From Glandiceps talaboti (lineage: Eukaryota; Hemichordata; Enteropneusta; Spengelidae): a stretch of DNA of 22,500 nucleotides. Positions 1-9,330 of this stretch are shown one piece after another (position 1 is the stretch's first letter; the number at the start of each line of letters is the position of its first letter). Where the stretch lies: positions 8,997,960 through 9,020,459 of the forward strand of contig NC_135557.1 in NCBI RefSeq assembly GCF_964340395.1. The letters run 5' to 3'. The position numbers and the translations under genes were made by a program. The notes beneath the pieces are model-generated. The model was not told the DNA's origin. It ran no database searches and saw only the letters and a program-made list of their open reading frames with translations.

Positions 1-26
1 TTTATGAAAAGGAGGGGGGAAATGGT

Positions 27-1438
27 ATGGAAGCTGAAAGTCAACCAGCAGACCAAACCATAGTGGAGAGTATGGTCAAAGCAGTGGATGACGGTGTTAA
101 AAAATATGGTCAACCCCCAGTGGCTTTCACTAATCTACCACCAGGAGCAGTACCACGTGTAGGTAACCCCCTACATAACACTCATACACAACCACAAGCT
201 AATGGTGCAACTGGTTTGACACTAGAGGTGGGATCACCCAACCTGAAGCCAATGACGGGAGAATCACCTTCTATGTCCCCACCTAACAGTTTTATGTGGC
301 CACAAGATAATGGTGGTTACCAACAACCGACACCACTGCATGGAACTGGGTTACCGAACGCCAACAGTAATTATGGGTTCCCGGGGCAATCAAATCCGGC
401 TACCACTCAGCCCACACAGTCAACTGGTTTTACTGGTCATCCAACACAGGCAGGACCACAGTTACCATGGCAACCCTGGGGACCACCACCTAGTTTACAG
501 TGGGGAACGCCAACACCCTGGACGCCTTGGGGATCAACATTACCATGGCAACAATGGGGCACTCCACCACCACCCTATGGACAACCGGGATGGACTGGGC
601 CAGCGGGATGGGGACCACCTACACAACAGTGGCAACCCGGGGGTTTGCAGCAACCTACTTACTGGGGACCACCACCACAAGCATGGACTGGTCAACAACC
701 TCATCCACCTGTCCCCACCTTAAGCCTACATGCACCTCCACCCCATAGAACCCAGGCAGCAATGGCGCCCCCAACAAGCTCTGGCACGACACAGAATGAC
801 TCTGGTAATGGGCAGCCGACAGCAGTGCAGTTGCCAGTACCTGAACACAAGTCAAGTAGTGACCGGCAAAGCAATAGACACCCTGTGTCACGCTCAACGT
901 TGAGTGATACTGAGCAACAGTGCTCATCGGAAAGTGATGATGGAAGTGAACCTGTTGCTCGGAGATTGTGGTATGAGAAACATAGTCCAACCAGTCGGAA
1001 TCCGAAGGTACCGAATATCCCAAAGGGTATCCGATACGACGGTAAAGGCAGTTGGAAAGCTTTCATGCAGCGGTTTACCATGTTTTGTAAGGTTCAGGGA
1101 TTGCCACCTGATGAATGGAAGAAGTACATGTGTTGGTGTCTAGAGGGCAGAGCGGCTGATTATTATTCAGTCTTACTGGAAAGATGCACGGATATTGGAT
1201 ATGGGGATCTGCTAACTAGGTTGGAGGGAAGATTTGGTTTCCGGGACTTACCGGAGACTGCATCAATCCAATTCTATCAAAGTAAACAACAGTCCGATGA
1301 ATTACTGGATGATTGGGCAGACAGAGTCCTTACTCTTGCCACAGCTGCATTTGGGAATATCTCAGATATGCACATGTATGAGCAGGCAATACTCAGGTTC
1401 TGCCAAGGGTGTTCAGATAAGGAGGCAGGGCAGTATGC
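27..1438 (+). CDS. Gag-like N-terminal part of the element A polyprotein, interrupted by a transposon
   Basis: The start at 27 (MEAESQPADQ) opens a frame that runs through the break point at 1438; the transposon supplies a stop at 1444-1446. Residues of about 25-270 are very rich in Pro, Gln, Gly and Trp, with loose repeats such as PWQPWG and QWGTP, a low-complexity segment likely to be disordered. Residues of about 331-470 look like a retrotransposon Gag domain: a W-x-A-F-x-x-R-F segment, then RAADYYSVLLER, then a RLEGRFG motif and a late DDWADRVLTLA segment. No CCHC zinc knuckle is seen. The frame resumes at 6345, directly after the second copy of the target duplication. Family assignment rests on this Gag pattern and on the integrase downstream. 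Confidence 0.75.
1428..1438. repeat. Target-site duplication, left copy (11 bp)
   Basis: GGGCAGTATGC is directly outside the left TIR and is repeated exactly outside the right TIR. Confidence 0.92.
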
Positions 1439-1603
1439 AATCTGATTAAAATCTGATGTTAGATAGGCTGGTTTTCCTGTATTTACCTTTATTCCATCGT
1501 TATTGCGTCTTTTACGTTAGTTTTTTATTTTCCTGGACGAACGCCTTTCCAACATCTGACACAGTATACTTGGATTTCACGTGTAAGTCTCGCCTTGCGA
1601 GCG
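1439..1603 (+). repeat. Left terminal inverted repeat (165 bp)
   Basis: It begins AATCTGATTAAAATCTGAT, itself two near-copies of AATCTGAT. It is identical to the reverse complement of 6169-6333, and the match stops at GCGAGCG. Confidence 0.95.
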
Positions 1604-1767
1604 AGCCAATCAGAGTGTTCGTTTCAATAATCGCCTGAGGTCAAATTGGAGGCATCGGAAACGCACAAACAAACAGCTTCCGTTGTAAACAACCCAGCGA
1701 TCGTGCACTAGCGGAGCCCAGATGCATATAACGACTAACGTGAACAGGAGATAAATACCAAGTAGTG
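1604..1767 (+). promoter_or_regulatory. Left inner promoter region and non-coding first exon of the transposon's + gene
   Basis: A CCAAT box (AGCCAATCAG, about 1604-1613) lies right inside the TIR. Downstream, AGTAGTG followed by GTAAGTAAG gives a strong splice donor at 1768. The only ATG in the exon (1722) opens a ten-codon frame that ends in a stop, so the exon is probably untranslated. The transcription start is not determinable. Confidence 0.4.
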
Positions 1768-2648
1768 GTAAGTAAGCTGCTTTCCATTTACCAATTTCTT
1801 TTTGAATAACTGTTTCCCGTATTTGTCATAGAGAGTTTTGAGGCATGGGCCAGACAGCGCGCCTAATGAACTGCAGACCGGCCGTGTCTCCGTTCCTTGC
1901 CTCATCACGGCCCGGGGTATCACGGTCTCATGCTTAAAATGAACGTCACGGCAAATGGAGACGTAGCCTGCATCGACTAGTCGGTGCGCTGTGTCTTTAG
2001 CCAAGATTTGTTACGTTTCACTCATCTATTTCCAGATTATATTTGGGCCAATACTAAGTTATTGACAAGCTACACACCCTATGCCAGTTGAAATTTGCAT
2101 GTTTTTTTTTATGACATTGAAAGATTACAAAATCGCTTCTATATTGATATGACATATTTTGTGAATATGTCAAAAGAACCACCGTGAATTTACGCTATTG
2201 TTATCTCGTAAATGAAGACCAAATCGCTTAGGAAACAAAGATATTTTAACAAGATAAGAAATCGACCTCCATTACTGATAGGTTTTGTACACATCAACAG
2301 TGATTACAAATGCTAGCGAAAACGGTAATTAATAATGGTTAGTTAATGTGGTGCCATAAAACATTGACAAGTTGATCACATTACAGTGATTATGATAATG
2401 TGTTACCATATTGAATGATTATCAGTTCATCTTCAATTTCCAAACTATATCGACTTGTTGCAACAAGTGAGGAAATGTTTTGGCAACAGGAAACTGTATT
2501 ATTGTGGGAACAAAATAATACTACACACAACGCTACTGTTACTCAGTATTTACTGTACCATATTTGAAGTATAAATAGTATTATTAGTACTGGTAAACTG
2601 TACACTACCTTATCATTGTATTTGAAATAATTTCATTTCTTTTGACAG
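1768..2648 (+). other. Intron-like AT-rich stretch of the transposon's + gene
   Basis: It runs from the donor GTAAGT at 1768 to a pyrimidine-rich acceptor (TTTCTTTTGACAG) ending at 2648. A more GC-rich block at about 1790-2005 carries an open frame on the minus strand (to about 1735) with ordinary amino-acid composition (for example KTLYDKYGKQLF). It has no recognisable domain, no ATG start and no clear splice sites. Nothing else is seen here. Confidence 0.35.
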
Positions 2649-2677
2649 AAAACCTGTGTCTTACTGTATTATATAGA

Positions 2678-2932
2678 ATGTTTTCAACTCCACCCAAGAA
2701 AGCCCAGGACCCACTGAATACATGTGTGGTATGTGGGTTTGACTTTGAAGACTACTTTGTCAACAAACAAGGAAAAGAAGTGAAGGGTAATCGAAGGAAA
2801 AAGAAATTAAAGGATGATGAGTTGATGACTTTGTCAACATGTGTGGCTGCAAGCCACTATAACGTACATGTGCATGATTTATTTTATCATCTATTTTGTG
2901 ACCATACATTTTCCTGTCCTGTTTTATTGTAA
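2678..2932 (+). CDS. Small Cys-containing protein of the transposon (fragment?)
   Basis: An open frame of 84 codons follows a good splice acceptor at 2648; the first ATG is at 2678 (MFSTPPKKAQ). The start carries a C-x2-C-G-F-x-F motif (CVVCGFDFED), then a Lys/Arg-rich stretch (about residues 31-41), then further Cys and His residues near 52-69. This could be the N-terminal zinc-binding part of a longer protein, perhaps the lost transposase, whose later exons are deleted. The tail after about residue 52 reads like intron or UTR. A polyadenylation signal AATAAA lies at about 3109. No family is recognised. Confidence 0.4.
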   Translation: MFSTPPKKAQDPLNTCVVCGFDFEDYFVNKQGKEVKGNRRKKKLKDDELMTLSTCVAASHYNVHVHDLFYHLFCDHTFSCPVLL

Positions 2933-4224
2933 AAAAAATTAAAGTTGCTGTTAACTAAAGAAGGTAGTGGAGATGTCATAATTGGTTAATTCCATAAAAA
3001 AAATATACACAAGGCCGAGGTATCTGTTTGAAAATTTATTGTGTATTTTTAAAAAAAATGGATGGAACATGGTACACAAAGTAAATAGTTTGCATCTTTT
3101 GTAAAAGAAATAAAATTAGTCAAAAATACATGTTCTGTCTTATAAATATGTTGGATTCAAGGAAAAGTTGGTATGGTGGGTCAAGCATGTACAATGTAAT
3201 TGGATTCAGTAGTACTATAGTCTTCTAGGTGAACAGATACTGAGGATATCATAAATGAGACAGGTACAGGTGCGACGGCAGGAATTAATCCTCACAGCTA
3301 CTACTACAGCTTTCCAAGGAATCAACAACAGCATCTGACTCCAGACTACCTGACTCACTTGTGGCATCATCACTATCAGTTTTAGCAGCATAATGAATAA
3401 GATGGTTCTCAATATAATTTGACGTTGACAGACACTTACCACATTTACAATTGTTTTGGCACACATCACAACAATCGTGTTGTCCAGACTTACTTTTTAT
3501 ATTTTCAATATCTTTGTCTGAAGCAAAATTTTCAAATAATTTGAGTCTTCTGCATACAGAATCATTGACTATATACTTTTTTCAATTCTGGGCAACAATC
3601 ACGCAACATTCTCCCATGATAGAGTAGAACAGAATGTGAAGATTTATTGTCTCTCCCAACCCTGCCAGCCTCTTATATGTAGCTTTTAATATCCAATGAA
3701 GGTCCATAGTGTATGACATGATGCATGTCCTTCATGTCAACACCCATCCCGAGGACTGTTGTGCAGAAAATTACACGAAACACTGATTCGGAATCTTTGG
3801 TTATTTCTGACAAATGTGAACTTGTGTATCCGTCTCACTATGATACATTCCAATGAACTGATCTGATTGTGGGTATTCCTCCCTAAAATAATGATATAAT
3901 TTGGCTGTTGCATCAATTGAGGAATAATAAATGACAGTTCGTGGAAATACAGCACCATCTTCTCGCAGTTTATCTACCATCCAAAAGAAAACCGAGGGTA
4001 TGTCACTTGGAATTTTGATAACAGCATATCTAACATTGTCTTTATTTGGACAGACATTAATTACTTTGTAACCTTCGACCATTAAACTCTCCTTGATCTT
4101 GTATTGTAAGCGTTTAGAAGCAGTGGCAGTAAGTGCTAGTACTCGGACATCGGGGAAAAATGAACGTAGTTCCCCAACATGTCCCCTTTGGCTGTTTTTT
4201 TTACTGACATCTGCTTTTTCACCC

Positions 4225-4860
4225 CTGAAAAATGATAATAAATTTAATAAAATACAATAATCGATGTGGATAAAGGTTAAAAAAATGACATCTGCATAAT
4301 AGTGCTAGTTTTTCAGTCAGTAAATATAAAAAATTGTAACATGTTATTTTTTATTTATTTCATTTAGAAAACCTACAACAATCATGAAATACTTTGACTT
4401 TCAACTTTTTAAACTTCCTTTAAATTAATTACTTTTAAAGCATCCTAAACTGTGTAGCATTTCCGTTCAACAACATGTAATGTGGGTAGTTGGTTCGTTA
4501 CATGTTAAAGTTTTCTATGGGCGGTGGATCATCTCTTCCAAATTTCAACTCATCCCACTCAACTTGCCCAAACTCTCTGCAATATAATTGTGCATATTAT
4601 GTGACATCGTCGATGGTAATACATTTTGGAAGGTCAAAAATCATGCAAAACCACCACCTTTTGCTACAATATGCTGGCACATTTGAACATTGACTAGCCA
4701 CTTATGTAAAATCGTTTAAATTTCAGTCTATGCACTTAATTCATTTAGACTTTTACAAGTGATGTTGGGGCGAGTTAATAATAGGACAAGATGAAATAAG
4801 AGGAGTTGAAATTGGGGTAAGATGAATCGCAATCTATTTTATGTCTTGAGCAACACTTAC
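4225..4860 (-). other. Intron 3 of the transposon helicase gene
   Basis: AT-rich sequence between donor 4860 and acceptor 4225. No gene, RNA or repeat is recognised. Confidence 0.6.
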
Positions 4861-5407
4861 CATTTTGGAATGGTATGGACTTCATCAACTACCAACAACA
4901 CAATTTTGTCACTTTTTTTTAATTGTTTCAATTTTATTTTGCTGTTTGAGGTAATCCTCTGGTTAGCCATAGAGGTACGTTGGTAACACGTTGCCATCAA
5001 CAAACTCACTGGCTAGTCCTGCAGACTGTCCCCTTTCCGTCAACATTGATATCTAAAAAAATCAACATTCAGTGACTTTAAAATTGACATAGTGTACAGT
5101 GTGTCTTAATCAAGCACCAGAAGTTGAACCGGTAACAGTCCTATTACAAATAGGTCAAGAAAATAATACTAATTAATTGTCTTCGAGAGAGAAAGCTTAC
5201 CTGGTCCTTCATAAGGGATACAAGAGGTGAAACCACCAATACAGTTCCCTGACTTGTCAACATATGTGGGTACATATGGTAAATCAAAGATTTTCCATAT
5301 CCTGTTGGAAGGATTGCGAGGACATCATTCCCTGAAAGGAGGAATTGTAATGCCTCCTTTTGTGAAGACTTCATATCCTCCACTGCTACTCCAAATTGTT
5401 GAGAAAC

Positions 5408-6000
5408 CTGTGAAGAATGGAAATGAGACAGTTAGACACAGTATACTATAGAGACAGTAAGACACAGTATACATAAGGTAGAGCACAGTCTTGCTAACGT
5501 GGCTAAAGTAATACCTGAACTATGACAGATGGAATTAGATAATCGTTTGGGGTTTTAAAAAAAAGAAAAAAGTAGTATTTCATATTTGGTGACACGATCA
5601 CTAAAGGTGATCGCAATATTTTTTATTTGCTTTTAAATGTTGTGTCTATTTTGGCATTCCTTTATGAACGTCATTTTCGGCCAGATACATACTAGGCTTT
5701 ATATGCATAAATCAAATTTAATAACAGAATTCTTTTAACATAAGTTGACAATTGATAGTTTCAACAATCATGCGTAAGAATTAAAAATGTCAAGTTGACC
5801 ATGGAAGTAATGATTTGACCGAACACTAGCTAGGTAGCGGTAGTTGGTTTGTTATTGTGGAAGTTACTTGTGTTTGCCTTCGTACTACTACTAGTACAAG
5901 ATTTTACATGCCGTTAACTTACAATTCTCAATAGCTTCTAACTTGTAGATATTCGATACAAGAGGAATTAATAATGAATGAAAAATGACCATTAACTTAC
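5408..6000 (-). other. Intron 1 of the transposon helicase gene
   Basis: AT-rich, bounded by GTAAGT at 6000 and TTCTTCACAG ending at 5408. It holds a short tandem repeat around AGACACAGTATAC (about 5434 and 5460). Nothing else is seen. Confidence 0.6.
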
Positions 6001-6168
6001 GTCAATTATACACTCCGACTCTTCGTTTGTTTGCTGAGAAACGTTAACATCGTCTGCGTCCGACGCTGTCGCCATTTTCATAATGTGATGAACGTGCGCA
6101 TGCGTACAATGTCGGCAGCCTCGCTCAAAATTGCCTAAGAGAGAACATTTCTGATTGGGTGAGCTCTG
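6001..6168 (-). promoter_or_regulatory. Right inner promoter and first exon of the transposon's helicase gene
   Basis: On the minus strand a CCAAT box (ACCCAATCAG, about 6151-6160) is followed by two in-frame ATGs (6081 and 6075; the second in AAAATGGCG, also a YY1-like core). The exon ends at 6001 before GTAAGT. It encodes 27 residues beginning MKMATASDADD. This mirrors the left side, so both ends of the element drive transcription inwards. Confidence 0.55.
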
Positions 6169-6333
6169 CGCTCGCAAGGCGAGACTTACACGTGAAATCC
6201 AAGTATACTGTGTCAGATGTTGGAAAGGCGTTCGTCCAGGAAAATAAAAAACTAACGTAAAAGACGCAATAACGATGGAATAAAGGTAAATACAGGAAAA
6301 CCAGCCTATCTAACATCAGATTTTAATCAGATT
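6169..6333 (-). repeat. Right terminal inverted repeat (165 bp)
   Basis: Read on the minus strand it equals 1439-1603 without a mismatch. Just inside it the minus strand has ACCCAATCAG, the counterpart of AGCCAATCAG inside the left TIR. Confidence 0.95.
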
Positions 6334-6344
6334 GGGCAGTATGC
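6334..6344. repeat. Target-site duplication, right copy (11 bp)
   Basis: This is an exact copy of the 11 bases at 1428-1438. The interrupted coding frame resumes straight after it. Confidence 0.92.
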
Positions 6345-8397
6345 TGCTAATCTGCGGCTGACCTCCATAGAAGATGCTGTAGATAGGATTAAGTTTTACC
6401 AGCACAACCACACGGCAATCTGGGGATGCTCATCGGTGATAGAGAGTGACTTACAAGCTGACTTTGAACGACTATGGGTGGAAGAACAAGGCCTAAGTCC
6501 GACACCGACAGGCAATGAAGGCCTCCCAACACTGCCAGCTTGTAACAACAGTACTGTTATGGAATTGGGCATTGGGGAGAGTAGGTTACCAAGTCCTCCA
6601 TCGGTAGAACTGGTGGGAGACCATAGAAATTCAACCGTGGTTGGGACTGGCAGCAAGATTGGTAAACCAGATGGAAATGGTATGTTCAGGGGCAGCGACA
6701 AGGGGTCAGGCAGTGAGAAAACTAACATGTGCCATGGCCAAGAACTGTATTGCTCGCGGATCAACATCACAAACCAGAGAGCCATTGGTAAGGACCTATC
6801 TCCAGTTACTACCATTGTTGCCCAAGGGGCCAAAGTACGTTCCGGTTTTGCTAGACTTGGTTATACCCGGGAAGAGTTGGGTGAATTACAATCCGAAGAT
6901 TCAGACTTGGCTGGTTTGAAATCATGGTTGGAGGAGGGGAAGGAACCAAGTGAGGGTGAGATATTCTTGGAGAGTCCGGCAGCGAAAAAATACTGGATCA
7001 ACCGGGAACGGTATATACTGGAGGATGGCATCATTCGGAGAAAAGCTGACACTGGTTCCGGTTCATATTTAGTGATCCCTACCTCATTGAAGGAGGAGGT
7101 CATGGAGTTGAACCATAATCTGCCATCAGCCGGACACCAGGGTAAACACCGCACTACAGCCAAGATTAAAGATAGATATTACTGGTATAGAATGCATGAA
7201 GATATTCATCGCTTTATTGTCCGGTATGGACCCTGTAACCAGAAGAAGAAGGGTGGTAAACATGCCCGTTACAACATGACGTGCTACCATGCAGGGGCAC
7301 CGATGGAAAGAGTACATCTCGATTTCCTGGGACCATTGCCCAAGACAGCCAGAGGTAACCAGCATATACTTATGATGGTCGATCAGTTCACGAAATGGGT
7401 CGAGTGCATACCTTTGGCAAGCCAGAACGCTGAAGAGACCGCCCGTGCAGCAGTTAACCACTTCTTCTCTCGATTTGGGTATCCGTTTCAGATGTTCACG
7501 GATCAGGGCAGGAATTTTGAGAGTGAACTATTTGCGGCACTCTGTAAAGTACTGAGAATTCATAAGGCCCGAACCACCTCTTATCGCCCATCTTCGAACG
7601 GACAAGTAGAGCATTATAACCGGACTTTGATGGATGCTGTCCGGTGCTTCATCGACAAGTCACAGTCAGAGTGGGATGTGTATTTGCCACAAATTGCTGG
7701 AGCAATCCGGTCGTCTGTGAACCGCCAGACTGGGTACACTCCCAATCGTCTGATGCTAGGAAGAGAGACCAATCAACCAACTGACTTGGTATTTGGATCA
7801 GAGATGTGCTCTTTGGTAGTGGACCACGATGACTATGTAGCTGACTTGGAAGAAGCCATCAAGTCTTCCTATGACGTTGCTCGATCAGCTCTACGAGCAT
7901 CACAGAAGATCATGAAGAGGGACTATGATCTGAAAACCAATGTTCACTCCTATGGGGTTGGAGATCCGGTGTACGTACTGGATACAGCGACAGTGAAGGG
8001 TAAATACAGGAAGTTGAGTCCACCATGGAAAGGACCCGGCCTTGTCATCGCTAAGCTTAACCTGTATCTATATAGAGTGAAGATGTCGCGGTCAGTATTC
8101 ACGGTGAATCATGACCGTATGAAACGATGTACAGATGGAGAATTGCCATCCTGGATTGTTCGCTATAAGGGACACTTGGATCAAGGCAGGGGTTTAACTG
8201 GTAACAATGGTAGTAAGCAGCAGTTGTACTGTGTTTGCCGACAACCGGATGATGGAACCTTGATGGTGCAGTGTGACCATTGCTATGACTTGTTCCATGG
8301 TCGATGTGTTGGAATTAAGTCTAGAGCAATTGCAAGTGCTATACCCGACTTTAAGTGTCCTATGTGCTCAAACAATCCGGTGGATGGGAATGGTTAG
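6345..8397 (+). CDS. Gag tail, integrase (D,D35E) and C-terminal PHD finger of element A
   Basis: This continues the frame opened at 27; read alone the open stretch starts near 6436 and ends at TAG 8395-8397. Numbering from 6436: residues 1-150 are gag remnant and linker without recognisable domains. A GYTREEL-type linker precedes the zinc-binding region (about 225-266), in which the first Cys of the HHCC motif is Tyr264 (codon 7225-7227). The catalytic core has Asp296 (HLDFLGP), Asp356 (FTDQGRNF) and Glu392 (NGQVEHYNR), with exactly 35 residues between the last two. A GPY/F-like module (PPWKGPGLVIAKLN) follows. Residues 599-644 form a C4HC3 PHD finger (YCVCRQP, QCDHC, FHGRC, CPMC). PHD fingers bind histone H3 tails, so it may steer integration, as chromodomains do in chromoviruses; that role is inference. 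Protease and reverse transcriptase are missing. Confidence 0.88.
8230..8367 (+). other. PHD finger coding segment at the integrase C-terminus
   Basis: The eight metal ligands fit C-x-C, C-x2-C, H, C and C-x2-C in order. The motif resembles the H3K4me3-reading fingers of the PHF2/PHF8 type (YCxCR start, CDxC, FHGxCVGI). The Trp that usually precedes FH in those readers is Leu here (YDLFHG), so methyl-lysine binding may be weakened or altered. Confidence 0.85.
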
Positions 8398-8671
8398 AAT
8401 AGAGGATTTAGGTGCAGCAGTCATCCGGCATCTCGGCACAAGGACTGAGGCTCTGTTGGAGAGAACCGTCAGCAATGCCCGACGGTTGTATGGCTGGGAG
8501 TGAACCCGGGAGCCTAGGGATGGATGTCCGTTGATGATGGACCTGTCAACTGTAGCTGGTGATTGGTACAACATCGACGCACAAGTCTGGGGACGCACGC
8601 TTATTGTGAGTGGCCCCAATCCAATTGGTCTACATGGAGGTCCGGACTCCTAAAAAGAAAAGGAGGGAGAG
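8398..8671 (+). other. 3' untranslated part of element A with polypurine tract
   Basis: There is no coding sequence here. The last 20 bases (about 8652-8671) are almost pure purine, ending AGGAGGGAGAG, directly before TGTAGTG. This is where a plus-strand primer (polypurine tract) next to a 3' LTR is expected. Confidence 0.6.
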
Positions 8672-9330
8672 TGTAGTGAAGTTGGATCCCGGCCCTACTG
8701 GGATTATCAAGGAGTGACGCCCCCTGTTCCCCGGCTGAAACTGGGGTAGCCCGCCCTCTGGGGCGAAGAAGGTCATAGACGGCAAGATAAGCAACACATA
8801 CCGGGATCCACGGTGGTATATATACCAAGGAAAAAGGGCCATAGTGTGGTTGCCTGGGAGGCGGTTTTCGTATAATATCTCACCAACTAATTCAGGTAGG
8901 CTTGTTTTGTTTGTTGTCTATCCTCAGCTTCACTTTAGTATGTATGTATGTATGTATGTATGTATGTATGTATGTATGTATGTATGTATGTATGTCTGTC
9001 TGTCTGTCTGTCTCTGTATGTGTGTCTGTAGGTCTATGTATGTTTGTGTCTATGTATGTATGTATGTCTCTGTCTGTCTGTCTGTCTCTGTGTGTGTATG
9101 TATGTATGTATGTATGTATATGTATGTATGTATGTGTGTATATGTGTATGTATGTATGTGTGTGTATGTATGTATGTATGTATGTATGTGTGTGTGTGTG
9201 TCTATGTAGGTCTATGTATGTATGTGTGTGTGTGTGTCTATGTAGGTCTGTATGTTTGTGTCTATGTATGTATGTATGTATGTATGTATGTATGTATGTA
9301 TGTATGTATGTATGTATGTATCGTACTACA
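8672..9330 (+). repeat. Probable 3' LTR of element A, containing a (TATG)n tract
   Basis: It starts TGTAGT just after a polypurine tract and ends ACTACA, a perfect 6-base inverted repeat of the TG...CA type. A TATA-like palindrome (GGTATATATACC, 8815-8826) could serve as the promoter. More than half of the proposed LTR is a TATG/TGTC microsatellite. The 5' LTR lies outside the window, so the right boundary is not confirmed by a second copy. Confidence 0.45.
8937..9322 (+). repeat. (TATG)n microsatellite with TCTG and TGTG interruptions
   Basis: About 385 bases of a 4-base repeat (GTAT/TATG) interrupted by TCTG, TGTG and TCTATGTAGG segments. The segment GTGTCTATGTAGGTCT recurs at about 9197 and 9234, so the array has also grown by larger duplications. 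The long open frames in it on both strands are artefacts of the repeat. Confidence 0.95.

Larger units (their letters stand above)
3285..6081 (-). pseudogene. RecQ-family DNA helicase gene carried by the transposon, decayed, four exons
   Basis: Coding exons on the minus strand are 6081-6001, 5407-5201, 5052-4861 and 4224-3285, each with GTAAG-type donors and AG acceptors in matching phase. Helicase motifs appear in order: I (ILPTGYGKS), Ia (VVSPLVSLMKDQ), II (DEVH), III (LTATAS), IV (VIYYSS), V (GMGVDMKD) and VI (EAGRVGRD). A Cys cluster (CCDVCQNNCKCGKC) like the RecQ zinc domain and an acidic Ser-rich tail follow. The intact protein would be about 470 residues, a compact RecQ without HRDC. 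Breaks: stop 4963-4965, an extra A in the A8 run 4913-4920, stop with a frameshift at 3801-3803, stop 3673-3675 (inside motif VI), frameshift at the A6 run 3577-3582. RecQ enzymes unwind DNA 3'-5' in repair. A role in transposition is inference. Confidence 0.85.
1439..6333. mobile_element. DNA transposon with 165-bp TIRs, 11-bp TSD and a RecQ-type helicase gene
   Basis: The left end 1439-1603 and the reverse complement of 6169-6333 match over all 165 bases. The same 11 bases, GGGCAGTATGC, flank the element at 1428-1438 and 6334-6344 as a target-site duplication. Removing the element and one duplication copy restores an open gag-integrase frame, which confirms the boundaries. Contents: a promoter-like CCAAT motif inside each TIR, a + gene (1650-2932) and a - gene (3285-6081) that converge. 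Target duplications of 9-11 bases with long TIRs are typical of Mutator-like elements, but no transposase DDE core is recognisable, so the superfamily is open. Perfect TIRs point to a recent insertion, probably moved by a transposase supplied elsewhere. Confidence 0.92.
1..9330 (+). mobile_element. Ty3/gypsy-like LTR retrotransposon A, 5' end outside the window, split by a DNA transposon
   Basis: The parts run gag (27-1438), integrase with PHD finger (6345-8397), a purine-rich tract (about 8652-8670) and a probable 3' LTR (8672-9330). The 5' LTR would lie left of the window. A DNA transposon (1439-6333 plus an 11-bp duplication) splits the coding frame. If it and one duplication copy are ignored, the frame stays open for 3465 nt (1154 residues plus stop). 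No protease DSG/DTG motif, reverse transcriptase or RNase H can be found between gag and integrase, so this copy cannot be autonomous. Either a deletion joined gag to integrase in frame, or the lineage has this layout; an in-frame deletion is the simpler reading. Confidence 0.8.

Noticed and set aside
655-1143. Overlapping frames on both strands inside gag
   Set aside because: The + frame from 27 carries the Gag pattern and joins the integrase; the others have no domain.
4490-4693. 67-codon plus-strand frame
   Set aside because: It lies in an intron of the helicase gene on the other strand and has no recognisable content.
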